64,000 bases of DNA from Oscillospiraceae bacterium (GTDB lineage Bacteria; Bacillota; Clostridia; Oscillospirales; Oscillospiraceae). The notes under the pieces are model-generated. The model worked only from the letters and a program-made list of their open reading frames with translations, did no database searches and had not been told where the DNA came from. The translations under genes and the position numbers were made by a program. Positions 51,281 to 60,916 of the stretch are shown here, one piece after another. The stretch is taken from positions 1 through 64,000 of the forward strand of contig CADAUZ010000015.1 in the NCBI GenBank assembly GCA_902791215.1, given 5' to 3'. How positions within the stretch are numbered: the first letter of the stretch is position 1; each line of letters opens with the position of its first letter.

Positions 51281-53563
51281 ATGGATATACGCATTGCCCT
51301 TGCCGGCAACCCCAACAGCGGCAAAACGACGCTTTTTAACGCGCTGACCGGCTCCGCCCAGTTTGTGGGCAACTGGCCCGGCGTCACGGTGGAGAAGAAG
51401 GAAGGCAAGCTCAGGAAGTTTGACGGTGTCATCGTCACGGACCTGCCCGGCATCTACTCCCTCTCCCCCTACACACTGGAGGAAGTGGTCGCGAGAAACT
51501 ACCTCATCGACGAGCGCCCCGATGCCATTTTGAACATCGTCGACGGCAACAACCTCGAGCGCAACCTCTACCTCACCACCCAGCTGACCGAGCTGGGCAT
51601 CCCCGTGGTGGTCGCCATCAACATGATGGACATTGTCCGCCGCAAGGGTGACAAGATCGACACCAAGGAGCTGTCCCGTCAGCTCGGCTGCGAGGTCGTG
51701 GAGATCTCCGCCCTGAAGGGCGACGGCGTGCAGGCCGCCGCCGAGGCCGCCGTGAAGGCCGCCAAGGGTGCCAGGACCATCCCCATGCACAAGTTCAGCG
51801 GCGTGGTGGAGCACGCCCTGGCCCACATTGAGGAGGTCACCGTCCACCACCTGCCCGAGGAGCAGCAGCGCTGGTACGCCATCAAGCTCTTCGAGCGCGA
51901 TGAGAAGGTCCTGCAGAAGCTGAACCTGCCCGCCGAGACGGTGGCCCACATCGAAAACGACATCAAGGCCGCCGAGAAGGAGCTGGACGACGACGCCGAG
52001 AGCATCATCACCAACGAGCGCTACATCTACATAGGCTCGGTCATTAAGGCCTGCTACAAGAAAAAGAGCCAGGGCCAGCTGAGCACCTCGGATAAAATTG
52101 ACCAGATCGTCACCAACCGCTGGCTGGCCCTGCCCATCTTCGCCGTGGTCATGTACCTGGTCTACGCCCTGTCTATGGGCAAGTCCATCGCAGACGGCGG
52201 CATCTCCATCGGCACCTTCCTTACCGACTGGGCAAACGACGTGCTCGGCGGCGCATGGCTGACCGACGGCTCCCGCGCCCTGCTGGAGAGCTGGGGCGTG
52301 GCCCCGTGGCTTGTGGGCCTGATCTCGGACGGCATCCTCGCCGGTGTCGGCGCGGTGCTGGGCTTCGTGCCCCAGATGCTGGTCCTCTTCCTGATGCTCT
52401 GCCTGCTGGAGGACTGCGGCTACATGGCCCGCATCGCCTTCATCATGGACCGTATCTTCCGCCGCTTCGGGCTTTCCGGCAAGAGCTTCATCCCCATGCT
52501 GGTGGGTACCGGCTGCGGCATCCCCGGCGTCATGGCCTCGCGCACCATTGAAAACGAGCGCGACCGCCGCATGACCATCATGACCACAACCTTCATCCCC
52601 TGCGGCGCGAAAATGCCCATCATCGGCCTGATTGCGGGCGCGCTCTTCGGCGGCAGCACCCTCGTCGCCACCTCCGCCTACTTCATCGGCATTGCGGCCA
52701 TCGTCATTTCCGGCATCATGCTCAAGAAGACGAAGATGTTCGCCGGCGACCCGGCCCCCTTCGTCATGGAGCTGCCCCCCTACCACGTCCCCGCCTGGGG
52801 CAACGTCCTGCGCGGCACCTGGGAGCGCGGCTGGTCCTTCATCAAGCGCGCCGGCTCCGTCATCGTCATCGCCTCCATCATCATCTGGTTCCTCTCCGGC
52901 TTCGGCACGGTCAACGGCAAGTTCGGCATGGTCAAGGAGCTCTATGAAGACAAGGAGCTCGTCAATGACGCCTACGTCAGCCAGGTGGCCGAGCGCATGG
53001 GCATCCCCGAGGACGAGGTCGAGCCCATGGACGACTCCATCCTGGCCCGCGTCTCCCAGCCCGTGTCCGTGATCTTCAAGCCCCTGGGCTTCGGCGACTG
53101 GAAGCCCACCACCGCCACCGTCACCGGTCTTGTGGCCAAGGAAGAGGTCGTCGGCACCTTCGGCGTCCTGTATAACTACGACGACAAGGACGGCGAGGAG
53201 GAGCTGGAGGAAAACGGCGACCAGATCTGGCCGAACGTGCGCGAGGACTTCAACCGCTTCTCCGGCGGCCACGGCAAGCTCGCGGCCTACTCCTTCATGA
53301 TCTTCAACCTGCTCTGCGCCCCCTGCTTTGCGGCCATCGGCGCCATCAAGCGCGAGATGAACAACCGCAAGTGGACCTGGTTTGCCATCTGCTATCAGTG
53401 CTGCTTTGCCTATGTGATCTCCCTGATCGTCTGGCAGATCGGCAGCGCGATCGCGGGCAGCGTGCATGTGCTCGGCCTGATCGCGGCGATCGCCCTGATC
53501 GCGGCCCTGTGCTGGCAGCTCTTCAAGCCCTACAAGGAGTCGCAAAAATTAACCGTTAAGTAA
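51281..53563 (+). CDS. feoB: Ferrous iron transporter FeoB
   Basis: A 760-residue GTPase-coupled Fe(II) transporter. The G domain has GNPNSGKT (9-16), TDLPGIYSLSPY (G3) and NMMD (G4), followed by the helical GDI region and a membrane part with gate motifs (GTGCGIPGVMASRTI; PCGAKMPI). The C-terminal hydrophobic helices are complete. Operon with two feoA genes, under iron-type operators; a Cys-rich partner gene follows after a hairpin. Confidence 0.95.
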   Translation: MDIRIALAGNPNSGKTTLFNALTGSAQFVGNWPGVTVEKKEGKLRKFDGVIVTDLPGIYSLSPYTLEEVVARNYLIDERPDAILNIVDGNNLERNLYLTTQLTELGIPVVVAINMMDIVRRKGDKIDTKELSRQLGCEVVEISALKGDGVQAAAEAAVKAAKGARTIPMHKFSGVVEHALAHIEEVTVHHLPEEQQRWYAIKLFERDEKVLQKLNLPAETVAHIENDIKAAEKELDDDAESIITNERYIYIGSVIKACYKKKSQGQLSTSDKIDQIVTNRWLALPIFAVVMYLVYALSMGKSIADGGISIGTFLTDWANDVLGGAWLTDGSRALLESWGVAPWLVGLISDGILAGVGAVLGFVPQMLVLFLMLCLLEDCGYMARIAFIMDRIFRRFGLSGKSFIPMLVGTGCGIPGVMASRTIENERDRRMTIMTTTFIPCGAKMPIIGLIAGALFGGSTLVATSAYFIGIAAIVISGIMLKKTKMFAGDPAPFVMELPPYHVPAWGNVLRGTWERGWSFIKRAGSVIVIASIIIWFLSGFGTVNGKFGMVKELYEDKELVNDAYVSQVAERMGIPEDEVEPMDDSILARVSQPVSVIFKPLGFGDWKPTTATVTGLVAKEEVVGTFGVLYNYDDKDGEEELEENGDQIWPNVREDFNRFSGGHGKLAAYSFMIFNLLCAPCFAAIGAIKREMNNRKWTWFAICYQCCFAYVISLIVWQIGSAIAGSVHVLGLIAAIALIAALCWQLFKPYKESQKLTVK

Positions 53564-53600
53564 TTCTCCCATTCTGACAGCATCCCTTTTCTTTCTCTTT

Positions 53601-53645
53601 GGCGGCGCCGGGACTTCCTCCTGTTTAACCCGGCGCCGCCCCTTT
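53601..53645 (+). terminator. Hairpin between feoB and the Cys-rich gene
   Basis: GGCGGCGCCGGG (53601-53612) pairs perfectly with CCCGGCGCCGCC (53629-53640), then CCCTTT. It probably reduces read-through into the downstream small gene. Confidence 0.7.
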
Positions 53646-53659
53646 AAGGAGTTGATCCC

Positions 53660-53836
53660 ATGCTGACCTGGTTATCCGCAAATCTCATCAATATCGCGCT
53701 GATTCTGGTGATCGCGCTGGTCGTCACGCTGATCGTGCGCGGCATGATCCGCGACCGCAAAAGCGGCAGATCCGGATGCGGCGGAAACTGTGCCGACTGC
53801 GGTTCCTGCCGCGGCTGCAGCTCATGCCGGTCGTAG
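53660..53836 (+). CDS. FeoB-associated Cys-rich membrane protein
   Basis: A 58-residue protein with one N-terminal transmembrane helix (about 9-28), a basic linker (RGMIRDRKSGR) and a C-terminal cluster of six cysteines (CGGNCADCGSCRGCSSC). This is the usual form of the FeoB-associated Cys-rich membrane protein, thought to help iron transfer. AAGGAG precedes ATG 53660. Sixth Cys at residue 56; complete. Confidence 0.88.
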   Translation: MLTWLSANLINIALILVIALVVTLIVRGMIRDRKSGRSGCGGNCADCGSCRGCSSCRS

Positions 53837-53871
53837 CTTGCCGTATTCTTTTCTCCACTTTACTTTAAACA

Positions 53872-54148
53872 AAAAAGGGCGCGTTGCATAATCCACTTTT
53901 CGCATAATTGTCCGTGAATACCGTAGGGGAGGGGCTTGCCCCTCCCGGCAGTGCAACACAACCATTATAAAACAATGTACGGCGAAAACGTAGCATTTTA
54001 CGAAATCGCCGTACAGCCGTACATTTTTCATAGTTCAAGTTTGTCGTGTGCGGGAGGGGCATACCCATAAAGGGCACAGGCGCCCCTCCCCTACGCTCAT
54101 AAGACTGTGTTTTCGCGAAAAACAGTTATTTTGCAACGCGCCGTTTTT
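53872..54148. repeat. MITE-like element with terminal inverted repeats
   Basis: Terminal repeats AAAAAGGGCGCGTTGCA (53872-53888) and, inverted, TGCAACGCGCCGTTTTT (54132-54148) match at 16 of 17 positions. Inside are nested palindromes: a GGGGAGGGG/CCCCTCCCC pair near each end, and GTACGGCGA/TCGCCGTAC in the centre. It has no coding capacity. It lies between the feo and tct units. Confidence 0.75.
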
Positions 54149-54155
54149 GTTGCTT

Positions 54156-55715
54156 TTAGTCGTTGTCGATGTCGAGGTCGACCGGTTTCTTGTCGTCGGG
54201 ATCGACGCCGGTGGCCTCCTCCTCGGCCTTCTTCTCCAGCTTGTTCATGAAGATCGGGGAGAGGATGCCGACGATGCACAGGGCAATCAGCACCCAGCAC
54301 ACGACGGAGGAGAAGAGAATGCTCGGGCTGCCGCGGGAAATACGCAGCGCATTTCTCAGGCCTTTTTCACCGATGGGGCCGAGAATCAGCGCCAATACAA
54401 CTGCAGCAGTGTTAAGGTCAAACTTACGCATGAGGTAACCCAGTATGCCGAAGGAGAGCATCACAACGATGTCCATGATATTCTTGTGAATGGCGTAGGA
54501 ACCGACAAAGCACAGCACCGTCACGCAGGGGATCAGGATCGCGTCGGACAGTCTCGAGATCTGCGCGAAGCCGCGGCAGCCGAGAAGACCGATGCCCAGC
54601 ATGAAGAACTGCACGAGCACAAAGCCCGCGAAGAAGGTGTAAGTCATACGGGCGTTTTCCGCATTGAAAAGAGATGGTCCCGGAGCCAGCCCCTGTATGA
54701 TCAGGCCGCCCATCAGCACCGCGGTGACGGATTCGCCGGGGATGCCGAGGGTCAGGGTCGGGATCAGAGAGCCGCCGGTGACGGCGTTGTTGGCCGCCTC
54801 GGAGCCCGCCACGCCCTCGATGGAGCCCTTGCCGAACATCTCCTTATGCTTGGAGAACTGACGGGAGGTGTTGTAGCCCAGGAAGCAGGCGATGGAAGCA
54901 CCGGCGCCGGGCAGGATGCCGATCAGGTTGCCGATGATCCATGAGCGAATAATCGTCGGTCTGATCATCTTGCGCTCTTCACGGCTGAGGCTCATTTTGT
55001 CGGTGACCTTCGTCGCCTGGGCACGGGCTTTGATCTTTTTCTCGGCGAGGATGAAAACCTGCGACATGGAGAACAGCCCTATGAGCGCGCAGGTGGTATT
55101 GATGCCTTCCGCAAAATACACGTTTCCAAACATGAATCGCGGCAAACCGGAGACCGGATCAAGCCCGATAGTAGAGAGCAGGAGCCCCAGAGCGCCGGAC
55201 ATGAGTCCCTTAATAATTGATTTTGACGAAACGCCTGCAATAATTGTCAGGCCGAAAATAGAGAGCCAAAAATACTCTGCAGACTGGAATTTTAGCGTAA
55301 GCTGAGCCAGAAGCGGCGCAAAGAAGTATAGTGATATGCAGCTAAGCAATCCACCCCAAAAGGATGAATAGCATGCCGTAAACAATGCTTTGCCCGGCTG
55401 TCCCTTGAGTGTCATCTGATAACCCTCGATCGCGGTAGCGGCAGAAGCAGGAGTCCCCGGAGTGTGGATCAGGATGGCGGAGATTGAGCCACCGAAGATG
55501 GCACCGCAGTATATGGCGCCGAGTACGATGAGGCCTGTTTCCGCTTTCATGGTAAAAGTCATCGGCAGCATCAGCGCTACACCCATTGCAGCGGACAAGC
55601 CCGGCAGGCAGCCTATCATGATTCCCATTGCGGTGCCTGCAATCATCATAAGGAGGTTAATAGGCATGAAGGCATTTAAAAAACCCGCACCCATGATTTT
55701 AATCGTATCAAGCAT
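54156..55715 (-). CDS. tctA: Tripartite tricarboxylate transporter, TctA permease
   Basis: A 519-residue membrane permease with about twelve transmembrane segments. Family motifs include IGCLPGLSAAMGVALMLPMTF, GAIFGGSISAILIHTPGTPASAAT, and GILPGAGASIACFLGY with TLGIPGESVTAVLMGG, the repeated P-G-x-x-A/S signature of TctA. It imports carboxylates such as citrate; substrate not determinable. Last gene of tctC-tctB-tctA, with a normal ribosome site. Confidence 0.93.
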   Translation of the reverse strand: MLDTIKIMGAGFLNAFMPINLLMMIAGTAMGIMIGCLPGLSAAMGVALMLPMTFTMKAETGLIVLGAIYCGAIFGGSISAILIHTPGTPASAATAIEGYQMTLKGQPGKALFTACYSSFWGGLLSCISLYFFAPLLAQLTLKFQSAEYFWLSIFGLTIIAGVSSKSIIKGLMSGALGLLLSTIGLDPVSGLPRFMFGNVYFAEGINTTCALIGLFSMSQVFILAEKKIKARAQATKVTDKMSLSREERKMIRPTIIRSWIIGNLIGILPGAGASIACFLGYNTSRQFSKHKEMFGKGSIEGVAGSEAANNAVTGGSLIPTLTLGIPGESVTAVLMGGLIIQGLAPGPSLFNAENARMTYTFFAGFVLVQFFMLGIGLLGCRGFAQISRLSDAILIPCVTVLCFVGSYAIHKNIMDIVVMLSFGILGYLMRKFDLNTAAVVLALILGPIGEKGLRNALRISRGSPSILFSSVVCWVLIALCIVGILSPIFMNKLEKKAEEEATGVDPDDKKPVDLDIDND

Positions 55716-55729
55716 ATCAATCGTCCCCC

Positions 55730-56176
55730 TTAGAACAGGATTCCTCTTGGCAGCTTGACCTTTAAGAACAAAGTAAAGGCAAGGTAGACCAATAGGAGGA
55801 TGGAAACTGTTGCAATCGCGGTCGGCAGAGGCTTCACTTTCAAATACAGCAGCGACACGACCAGAAATACCAGCGTTGAGACATAAAAGCCTATATAGTT
55901 TACCGCAAGCAGATATAGGATCGTAAGCACCAGACAGCCGAAAAACTGTGCCGGTTGGAAATCTTTGAAATCTTCATTTCTGCTTTCAACGCCGTGCTTT
56001 TTCGCATTGACGATCATCTGAATCAGATAGAATGTCGTGAGGCCAAACAATACGATCTCAATGAATTTAGGATACGTTTGTATACTCGCTTTCAGTTTGA
56101 CTGTCTGCGCATAGAAGAAAGCAGTGATTGCATAAAAGGCAATGACAACACCGATATCCGATTTTTTCATTTTCAA
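55730..56176 (-). CDS. tctB: Tripartite tricarboxylate transporter, TctB small subunit
   Basis: A 148-residue protein with four hydrophobic helices, as in TctB, encoded 14 bases before tctA. GGAGGG lies 8 bases before TTG 56176 and 14 before ATG 56170, so TTG may be the true start. Confidence 0.82.
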   Translation of the reverse strand: MKMKKSDIGVVIAFYAITAFFYAQTVKLKASIQTYPKFIEIVLFGLTTFYLIQMIVNAKKHGVESRNEDFKDFQPAQFFGCLVLTILYLLAVNYIGFYVSTLVFLVVSLLYLKVKPLPTAIATVSILLLVYLAFTLFLKVKLPRGILF

Positions 56177-56259
56177 GGGATGATCCCTCCTTGCATACTC
56201 TCTTTTCGAAAAAAGGGCAGGAAAACCTGCCCTTTTCGTGACTATGCTGTCAAAGTCTA

Positions 56260-57219
56260 TCAGTAATCGTACCAGAAGCCCTCATTGAGGCTCTCGGTAA
56301 ATTCTTTCTGCTGCTCAATCAGCTTTGCAGTACCTTCAGCATCCTTGTAGTCCGTGGCAAAGCTGGCAGCCGCGGCGAGATAATCCGGGTCCTCCATAGT
56401 TGCCTTGAAAGCTTCCTCATAGAACTTGATCACATCCTCGCTCACACCTGCAGGCGCGACCACGCAGCGGGAGGAACCGAGCCACTGGTCATAATAGCCA
56501 AGCTCGCCCAGGGTCGGGACATCAGGGAATTCGGGAATGCGCTCTTCGGCGAAGACACCGATCACACGCACAGAATCGCCCAGACTTGTAAGGTCGGCAA
56601 CCTTGACCACGCAGAAGTCTGCCTCTTTACCAAGCAGAGATGTCGTCTCCTCGTTGGTGTTTCCCTTGGGAACATCGATGTAGGTAAACTCAGCTGAGTT
56701 GGCAAACGCCTGAGCACCGATGTGGTTGGACGCCTGAGCACCGTTGGTGGAGGCTATCAGTTCGTTTTTGGTGCCCTGATTTTCACGGCCATACGCCACA
56801 AGTGCATTCAGATCAGGGAAGCGCTCATCATCCGCGCGAACAATTACAACAGAGGTTTCCGTGACGTGGTTGCAGATTGGTGCGAAGCTGGATGCGTCAA
56901 AGCCGACCTCGGGAGTGATGGCGCTGAACATGTTCGGCAGATTGATAAAGCCGATGGTCATGCCGTCCGGATTCGCTTTGGCCAGCTGAGACCAGCCAAT
57001 AGCGCCTTTGCCGCCGTCTACATTTTCAATGACGATAGTCTGGCCGACGTACTTCTCAGCATACTGTGCGAGGATACGTGCAGTGATATCGGTACCGTTG
57101 CCGGCCTTATAGGCAATGATCATAGTCACGGGGCCGGTGGGCGCAAAGTCCGCGTATGCGGAGGCCGTCAGCGCAAAGATCATGCACAGGACGAGCGCGA
57201 GGGCAAAGATTTTTTTCAT
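56260..57219 (-). CDS. tctC: Tripartite tricarboxylate transporter, TctC substrate-binding protein
   Basis: A 319-residue secreted binding protein with a signal peptide (about 1-23, ASAYA). The TctC/BugT-type pattern includes GPVTMIIAYKAGNGTDITARIL, VIENVDGGKGAIGWSQLA and VPTLGELGYYDQW. It lacks a lipobox cysteine, so it may be released or held by other means. The first gene of the operon, with a promoter upstream. The ligand is a carboxylate by family. Confidence 0.9.
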   Translation of the reverse strand: MKKIFALALVLCMIFALTASAYADFAPTGPVTMIIAYKAGNGTDITARILAQYAEKYVGQTIVIENVDGGKGAIGWSQLAKANPDGMTIGFINLPNMFSAITPEVGFDASSFAPICNHVTETSVVIVRADDERFPDLNALVAYGRENQGTKNELIASTNGAQASNHIGAQAFANSAEFTYIDVPKGNTNEETTSLLGKEADFCVVKVADLTSLGDSVRVIGVFAEERIPEFPDVPTLGELGYYDQWLGSSRCVVAPAGVSEDVIKFYEEAFKATMEDPDYLAAAASFATDYKDAEGTAKLIEQQKEFTESLNEGFWYDY

Positions 57220-57310
57220 GGATGTTCCTCCTTTTTCATAATGCCGGACGCGGGAATGCGCGCCCGTTTTCCGTCACGGAGTTTCTCTCTGTCTCCGATT
57301 TACAGGAATT

Positions 57311-57339
57311 ACTATACCATGATTGTTTAAACTTTACAA
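57311..57339 (-). promoter_or_regulatory. Promoter of tctCBA
   Basis: Minus-strand TTGTAA (57339-57334), a 17-bp spacer and TATAGT (57316-57311). Confidence 0.6.
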
Positions 57340-57439
57340 GCGTTATTTCTAATAGACCGCCAAGAAACTGACGATGTTTTTGTACGCATTGCACAAATCG
57401 CCGCACAATTTTTGTTAATTATCTCCAGATATCCGGGCA

Positions 57440-57485
57440 GTCAAAAAAAAGAAAGGCCTCCACGGCAAAAGCCGCAGAGACCCAT
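57440..57485 (-). terminator. Terminator of the beta-helix lipoprotein gene
   Basis: On the minus strand CTCTGCGGC and GCCGTGGAG (about 57480-57458) pair with two G-U pairs around TTTT; a T-run follows. Confidence 0.6.
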
Positions 57486-57489
57486 GATA

Positions 57490-58833
57490 TTACGCTTGCT
57501 TCTTCTCCACTTTCCCGTGCCCGCCCGGCAGGCCGCGCGGATGCTCCGCCGCGACCGCGGGCGCATATTCCACGGGGCTGCCCTCGCTGGCGCTGCCTTC
57601 GGTATACACCTCGCCGTCCACGGTGAGGATATGGCCGTTCAAGTCGACGCTGTCGGGATCGCACTTGAGGCTCTTGACATGCGAGTCCCCGGTCAGGACC
57701 CACTTGGCCCCGTCGGTGAGCTCCACGTACACCTCGCCCTCGTCCGCGGGATTGACAGCGCCTGTGAGCACGCTGCCGTCCCAGAGGTGCAGATTCAGCG
57801 TGGAGAGGGGATCAACGAGCAGATCGCCCTCCAGGGTCTGGGCCGCGGTATAGAGCGCGACGTGTCCGCCGTTTGCCCCTTCCCTGCCCCAGCCCGCGGC
57901 TGCTGCGCGGAGGAAGACACCGTCGGGATCGTCGTTGACGATCCGGGCAGCGGTGAGCTGGATGACGGCGCGGGTGTTGTTCACAAAAAAGACGTCGCCG
58001 TTCAGGTTCGTGATGCTGCCGCCGCGCATGGTAAAGGAGGCCTCCCCCTCATCCGCGTCGCCGGACATGGACTGGTAGAGCATGACCGCCTGATACCACG
58101 GGGACTTGCCGCTGTTCTTCTGCGTGTTGGCGGCGGTGAGTGCAACGTTTTCGAGCGTCACGCTGTTTTTCCCTTCCACCACCACGCCCTGGGAGGCCGT
58201 CGTGCTCAGTTCGGCATCGGTGACGGTGATGTCGGCAGTGGAGTAGATGGCGGGCGAGCCGACCCCGGCGGTGTCGTAGGTGCCGCCCGTGACGGTCACG
58301 GTGCCGCCGCCCCGGTCGGAGCGGATGGCGGCGGAGGACCTGCCGGAGGTGTGGACCACCACGTTATTTGCGTTCATGGTGCCGCCGCCCGTGGTCATAA
58401 GGCCGCCGGAGCAGTCGCCGTTTGTCACGATGGTGGAGTCTGCAATGCTCACGACGCTGTCCTCGCCATAGCTGAACACGGCGTTTGCGTGCTTGCCGTC
58501 AGTCATGACCGAGATCTCGCGCAGCGTAAGCTCCGCGCCGTTTTCGGCAAGGACGGCGGCGTTTTCGCCGTAGAAGTCCGCCTCGTTCCCCTCGACGCTG
58601 CCCGTCTTGGTGACGGTAATATTGGAATAAAAGGCCGTCTCCCCGTCAGCCGTGATGGCGTGGCCGCCGACGGTATTGTCGGAAAAGCTTTCTCCGGCGG
58701 TGGGTGCGGGACTGTAAAGCGCCGGTACAGGCGACAGATCCGCCGCCTGGGCGGCGGTGCAGCCGGTGAGTCCCCGGTCCGCCAGCAGTAAAAGCGCCGC
58801 GATAAGCGCGCATGATTTCATGTTGAGCTTCAT
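57490..58833 (-). CDS. Secreted beta-helix lipoprotein
   Basis: A 447-residue predicted lipoprotein: signal peptide with lipobox LTGC near residue 25, then a Thr/Val/Gly-rich right-handed beta-helix pattern (SIADSTIVTNGDCSGGLMTT, GGTVTVTGGTYDT, TVTDAELSTTASQGVVVEG) over about 60-400. Such proteins are surface adhesins or polysaccharide-binding proteins. ATG 58833 follows AGGAGGG; the open frame reaches 58899. It stands alone on the minus strand, divergent from two other secreted proteins. Confidence 0.72.
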   Translation of the reverse strand: MKLNMKSCALIAALLLLADRGLTGCTAAQAADLSPVPALYSPAPTAGESFSDNTVGGHAITADGETAFYSNITVTKTGSVEGNEADFYGENAAVLAENGAELTLREISVMTDGKHANAVFSYGEDSVVSIADSTIVTNGDCSGGLMTTGGGTMNANNVVVHTSGRSSAAIRSDRGGGTVTVTGGTYDTAGVGSPAIYSTADITVTDAELSTTASQGVVVEGKNSVTLENVALTAANTQKNSGKSPWYQAVMLYQSMSGDADEGEASFTMRGGSITNLNGDVFFVNNTRAVIQLTAARIVNDDPDGVFLRAAAAGWGREGANGGHVALYTAAQTLEGDLLVDPLSTLNLHLWDGSVLTGAVNPADEGEVYVELTDGAKWVLTGDSHVKSLKCDPDSVDLNGHILTVDGEVYTEGSASEGSPVEYAPAVAAEHPRGLPGGHGKVEKKQA

Positions 58834-59048
58834 GAGGCTATCCCTCCTTTTTACGATCATAAGCCTTGACGCCGCACGCTTTCTGAAAGTTCCCGGCATT
58901 CACACAATGTTTACAAGTTTTGGAGAAACCTCCATTTTTATCCGGAGAAGAGATTTCCCGCATCCGGCTGTAACGCTCCGAATTCGTTTTCGGCAGAACC
59001 CGCGCCCCGGCATTTTGCAAAACAGCTGTCGAAATTTGGGGCGCATAC

Positions 59049-59077
59049 TTGTAGACAGCGAAAAAATGTGATAAACT
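59049..59077 (+). promoter_or_regulatory. Candidate promoter for the secreted-protein pair
   Basis: TTGTAG (59049-59054), a 17-bp spacer and TAAACT (59072-59077), 86 bases before the start codon. Confidence 0.45.
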
Positions 59078-59163
59078 GATGGTGGGTTATTGCGCCCTTT
59101 TGCAGGCATCGGGCGCAGCTTTCGAACCGGATACTGCTTTGATCCAACCGCAAGGGGGATATC

Positions 59164-60186
59164 ATGAAAACACGCTTCAAACGGGCAGCGATCTTTTTCC
59201 TTCTGCCGGTGCTGTTTTGTGCGCCGCTGCCCGCGGCATGGGCCGAGGAATGGACTGCGCCCGTGCTGTCGGAAGAGATCGCTGCGGCGGATGATTATAC
59301 CGACTATATTGTGCTTGAGGAAGAGGTCCCCGTATACGAAGACCTGATCCTCGAAGACGCGGTCACGCCGCTTGAGGAGGAGCTGCTGCTGGAGGAGGCC
59401 CCCGCCGCCAAGCCGCAGTCCTCCGCCGCGAAACCGCAGTCCTCTGCCGCCGGGCCCGGCGCCGCGCCCCAGCTGCAAGACGCGTCCGGCGGGGATTCCG
59501 TCGTCCTTGACATGCACGAGCTGGACACAGGCGTATACTTTTACGCCGAGTTCAACGACAGCGGCTCTGTGGACTTTCGTCTGCTGCTGCCGGAAAACGC
59601 CCGCGGGGGCGAATATACGCTCATGGCCGAGGACGGGCAGGGCGGCTCCGCTGTCGCGGAAAACGCGCCGGGCCAGCGCGTCATCGACGTCTTCAGCAAT
59701 GTCCGTCCGGACCAGCTTTTCTATGACATGGCGCTCACGCTCCGCCACGGCGAACAGGAGCGCCGCATCACCGTTAGGGACTACCTGGCAAGCTGCGGCG
59801 GCGCGGGGATGCCGGTGCCTGCGAAAACCGCGTACTGTGCGGGCGCGATCAGCGGCGCATCCGACTGGCACGCGGGGCTCGTGTTTGACGGCGGCGACAC
59901 CTCTATCCTGCTCTGCTTCCGGGCGGAGGACCCATCCGGGCTGCGCTTTGTCTGCCCCTATCATGAAGTCACAGCCGTAAAGCGGGAAAACGCCGGACTG
60001 TGGTCTGTTCGGGTGAAAGGGGTCACGGCCGCCGAGCTGCCCGCCGATCTCGTCGTCACCGTCATGAAAGGCGAAGAGCTGGCGCTGCTGTCCTACTCGC
60101 CTCTCTGCTATGCCGCCGCGCACTGGAATGAGGGCAGCTCCTTCATTCTGCTCTGCAGGGCGCTGACCGCCGTTTTGGCACAATAA
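59164..60186 (+). CDS. Secreted protein of unknown function
   Basis: A 340-residue protein with a signal peptide (about 1-27), an acidic segment (about 30-75), an Ala/Pro/Ser linker with AAKPQSS repeated twice, and a beta-rich C-terminal domain (about 110-340) with several Cys. No family recognised. It precedes a PT-rich lipoprotein gene and may share its transcript. Confidence 0.6.
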   Translation: MKTRFKRAAIFFLLPVLFCAPLPAAWAEEWTAPVLSEEIAAADDYTDYIVLEEEVPVYEDLILEDAVTPLEEELLLEEAPAAKPQSSAAKPQSSAAGPGAAPQLQDASGGDSVVLDMHELDTGVYFYAEFNDSGSVDFRLLLPENARGGEYTLMAEDGQGGSAVAENAPGQRVIDVFSNVRPDQLFYDMALTLRHGEQERRITVRDYLASCGGAGMPVPAKTAYCAGAISGASDWHAGLVFDGGDTSILLCFRAEDPSGLRFVCPYHEVTAVKRENAGLWSVRVKGVTAAELPADLVVTVMKGEELALLSYSPLCYAAAHWNEGSSFILLCRALTAVLAQ

Positions 60187-60231
60187 GCTTTCGTTTTCCG
60201 CGCGTTCGACGCGCGCATATGAGGAACCGCT

Positions 60232-60861
60232 ATGGATGATCGCAAACGAATACGCGGCGCGGTAAGGATAACGGCGCTGGTACTTCTGCTGATGAGCCTG
60301 CTGCTGGGAGGCTGCGCACGCAAAAAGCCGGCGCCCACGCCCGCAGCAACACCCGTCCCGACCGCCGCAAGTACGCCGAAGCCCGCACGGACGCCGGCGC
60401 CCACGCCGGCACCCACGCCTGTCCCGACACCGCGTCCCACGCCGAAACCCACACCTGTCCCGACGCCGAAGCCTACGCCCGTCCTGACCCCGGCCCCCAC
60501 GCCGTCGCCGAGCCCGTCTCCGTCGCCGCTGCCGACCATGACGCCCAGGCCCTCCATCCGGCCCACGAGTGTCCCGACCAGCAGGCCGACCGCCTCCCCG
60601 TACCCCACAAGCACCCCGGCGCCTGTCGAGGACGACACGACGCTGTGGGACATCTGGCTTTTCTACAAAGATATGTTCAAGTGGCTCGATCCGCTGTGGC
60701 CGATTTATACGCCGACCCCTGCGCCGTCGCCGACGCCCACGCCGTTGCCGACGATGCTGCCCGACACGCAGGCCTTTGTCAATGTCGAGGGCTTCCACTA
60801 TCCGGACCCGCCCCTCGGCCCGGGCTTTATACTCCCGCCGCTTCCGGCGGAAGAATGGTAA
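60232..60861 (+). CDS. Pro/Thr-rich lipoprotein
   Basis: A 209-residue protein: lipobox LLLGGC (Cys25), then about 100 residues of PTPxPTP repeats forming a stiff wall-spanning stalk, then a small Trp/Tyr-rich segment (WDIWLFYKDMFKWLDPLWP), a second PT stretch and a short tail. The low-complexity part limits further inference. It could display its Trp-rich segment beyond the wall. Confidence 0.65.
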   Translation: MDDRKRIRGAVRITALVLLLMSLLLGGCARKKPAPTPAATPVPTAASTPKPARTPAPTPAPTPVPTPRPTPKPTPVPTPKPTPVLTPAPTPSPSPSPSPLPTMTPRPSIRPTSVPTSRPTASPYPTSTPAPVEDDTTLWDIWLFYKDMFKWLDPLWPIYTPTPAPSPTPTPLPTMLPDTQAFVNVEGFHYPDPPLGPGFILPPLPAEEW

Positions 60862-60916
60862 ATGACGTGATACAAAACGGGCAAAATATACCGAATGCTT
60901 GAAAAGGAGGCGCGGT

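Noticed and set aside
51230-53545. 771-codon antisense frame over feoB
   Set aside because: Shadow of feoB; composition follows complemented codons.
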